Part shown: positions 63,977-64,000 of the stretch, piece after piece | How positions within the stretch are numbered: position 1 is the first letter of the stretch | Layout: each line of letters starts with the position of its first letter | Assembly (NCBI GenBank): GCA_009767595.1 | Contig: VSDK01001250.1 | Location: forward strand, 111,584-175,583 | Direction of reading: 5' to 3' | DNA length: 64,000 nucleotides | Source of the DNA: Symbiodinium kawagutii | Taxonomy: Eukaryota > Sar > Dinophyceae > Suessiales > Symbiodiniaceae | Notes under the pieces: generated by a model | What the model was told of the DNA's origin: nothing | Seen by the model: only the letters and a program-made list of their open reading frames with translations | The model's database searches: none | Made by a program: the position numbers and the translations under genes

Positions 63977-64000
63977 ATGACACTTAGTGAATTAGATTAT
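63977..64000 (+). CDS. start of a further viral gene, cut by the window end
   Basis: ATG followed by eight open codons (MTLSELDY) to the edge of the window. Support comes from the promoter context: TCTAA 20 nt upstream in an AT-rich stretch, the same arrangement as at the major capsid, penton, ATPase and fibre genes. The product cannot be identified. Confidence 0.4.

Larger units (their letters stand above)
46942..64000. mobile_element. integrated polinton-like virus / virophage-like element (right end outside the window)
   Basis: From about 46.94-47.25 kb the base composition becomes strongly AT-rich and genes become dense, with short spacers and ATG starts. The gene set is that of a small tailless dsDNA virus: rve integrase, family B polymerase fused to a helicase, double-jelly-roll-type major capsid, penton-type minor capsid, A32-like packaging ATPase, lipase-like protein, GIY-YIG nuclease and fibre. 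Integrase plus this morphogenesis set is characteristic of Polintons, Mavirus-type virophages and polinton-like viruses, many of which sit in protist genomes. No maturation protease or tyrosine recombinase is seen. The exact left end is inferred from an inverted repeat; the right end is not reached. Most genes are intact, except for a frameshift near the fibre 3' end. Confidence 0.9.

Overview
The window has two very different parts. Positions 1 to about 46.9 kb are nuclear DNA of a eukaryote: mixed base composition, almost no long open frames, many microsatellites, several families of short (about 90-180 bp) inverted-repeat elements, tracts built from AACCAT/ATGGTT-like words, and a few short GC-rich stretches that read like exons between AG and GT boundaries. 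Two N runs (25909-25982, 45370-45452) are assembly gaps inside simple repeats. Splice-competent inverted-repeat elements resembling introners, and (TTG)n and (TTGY)n microsatellites, suggest a dinoflagellate or similar protist. That is inference; no diagnostic host gene is present.

From about 46.94 kb to the end of the window (and beyond it) lies an AT-rich, gene-dense element of at least 17 kb: an integrated DNA virus of the polinton-like virus / virophage kind (Preplasmiviricota-type). It carries a retroviral-type (rve) integrase, a 1331-residue replication protein joining a divergent family B DNA polymerase, an SF1 helicase and a Cys/His HNH-like tail, a double-jelly-roll-type major capsid protein, a penton-type minor capsid protein, an A32/FtsK-like packaging ATPase, a class-3-lipase-like protein, a GIY-YIG nuclease and a long fibre-like protein followed by an S74-type chaperone domain. 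No capsid maturation protease is seen in the window, which fits polinton-like viruses better than typical virophages, but the right end is missing.

Layout of the element: an inverted repeat and a hairpin at the left edge (46.94-47.24 kb); a leftward block of a small protein, integrase, polymerase-helicase, zinc-finger protein, two overlapping proteins, major capsid protein, two small proteins and lipase; a 41-bp divergent promoter region; a rightward block of penton, GIY-YIG nuclease, acidic zinc-finger protein, fibre, S74 domain and a small protein; then the leftward ATPase and the start of another rightward gene.

The most interesting signals are in the element. TCTAA lies 18-21 nt before the ATG of the structural genes, like the TCTA-type late promoters of CroV and Mavirus, while a different palindromic motif lies 31-35 nt before the polymerase, zinc-finger and leftmost genes. 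This suggests early and late classes and possible dependence on a giant virus. There are also a frameshift between the fibre and its S74 domain, an in-frame palindromic repeat whose two copies differ by a compensatory and synonymous base-pair change, and the polymerase-helicase-nuclease fusion with an altered motif C. In the host part the main finding is the introner-like family.
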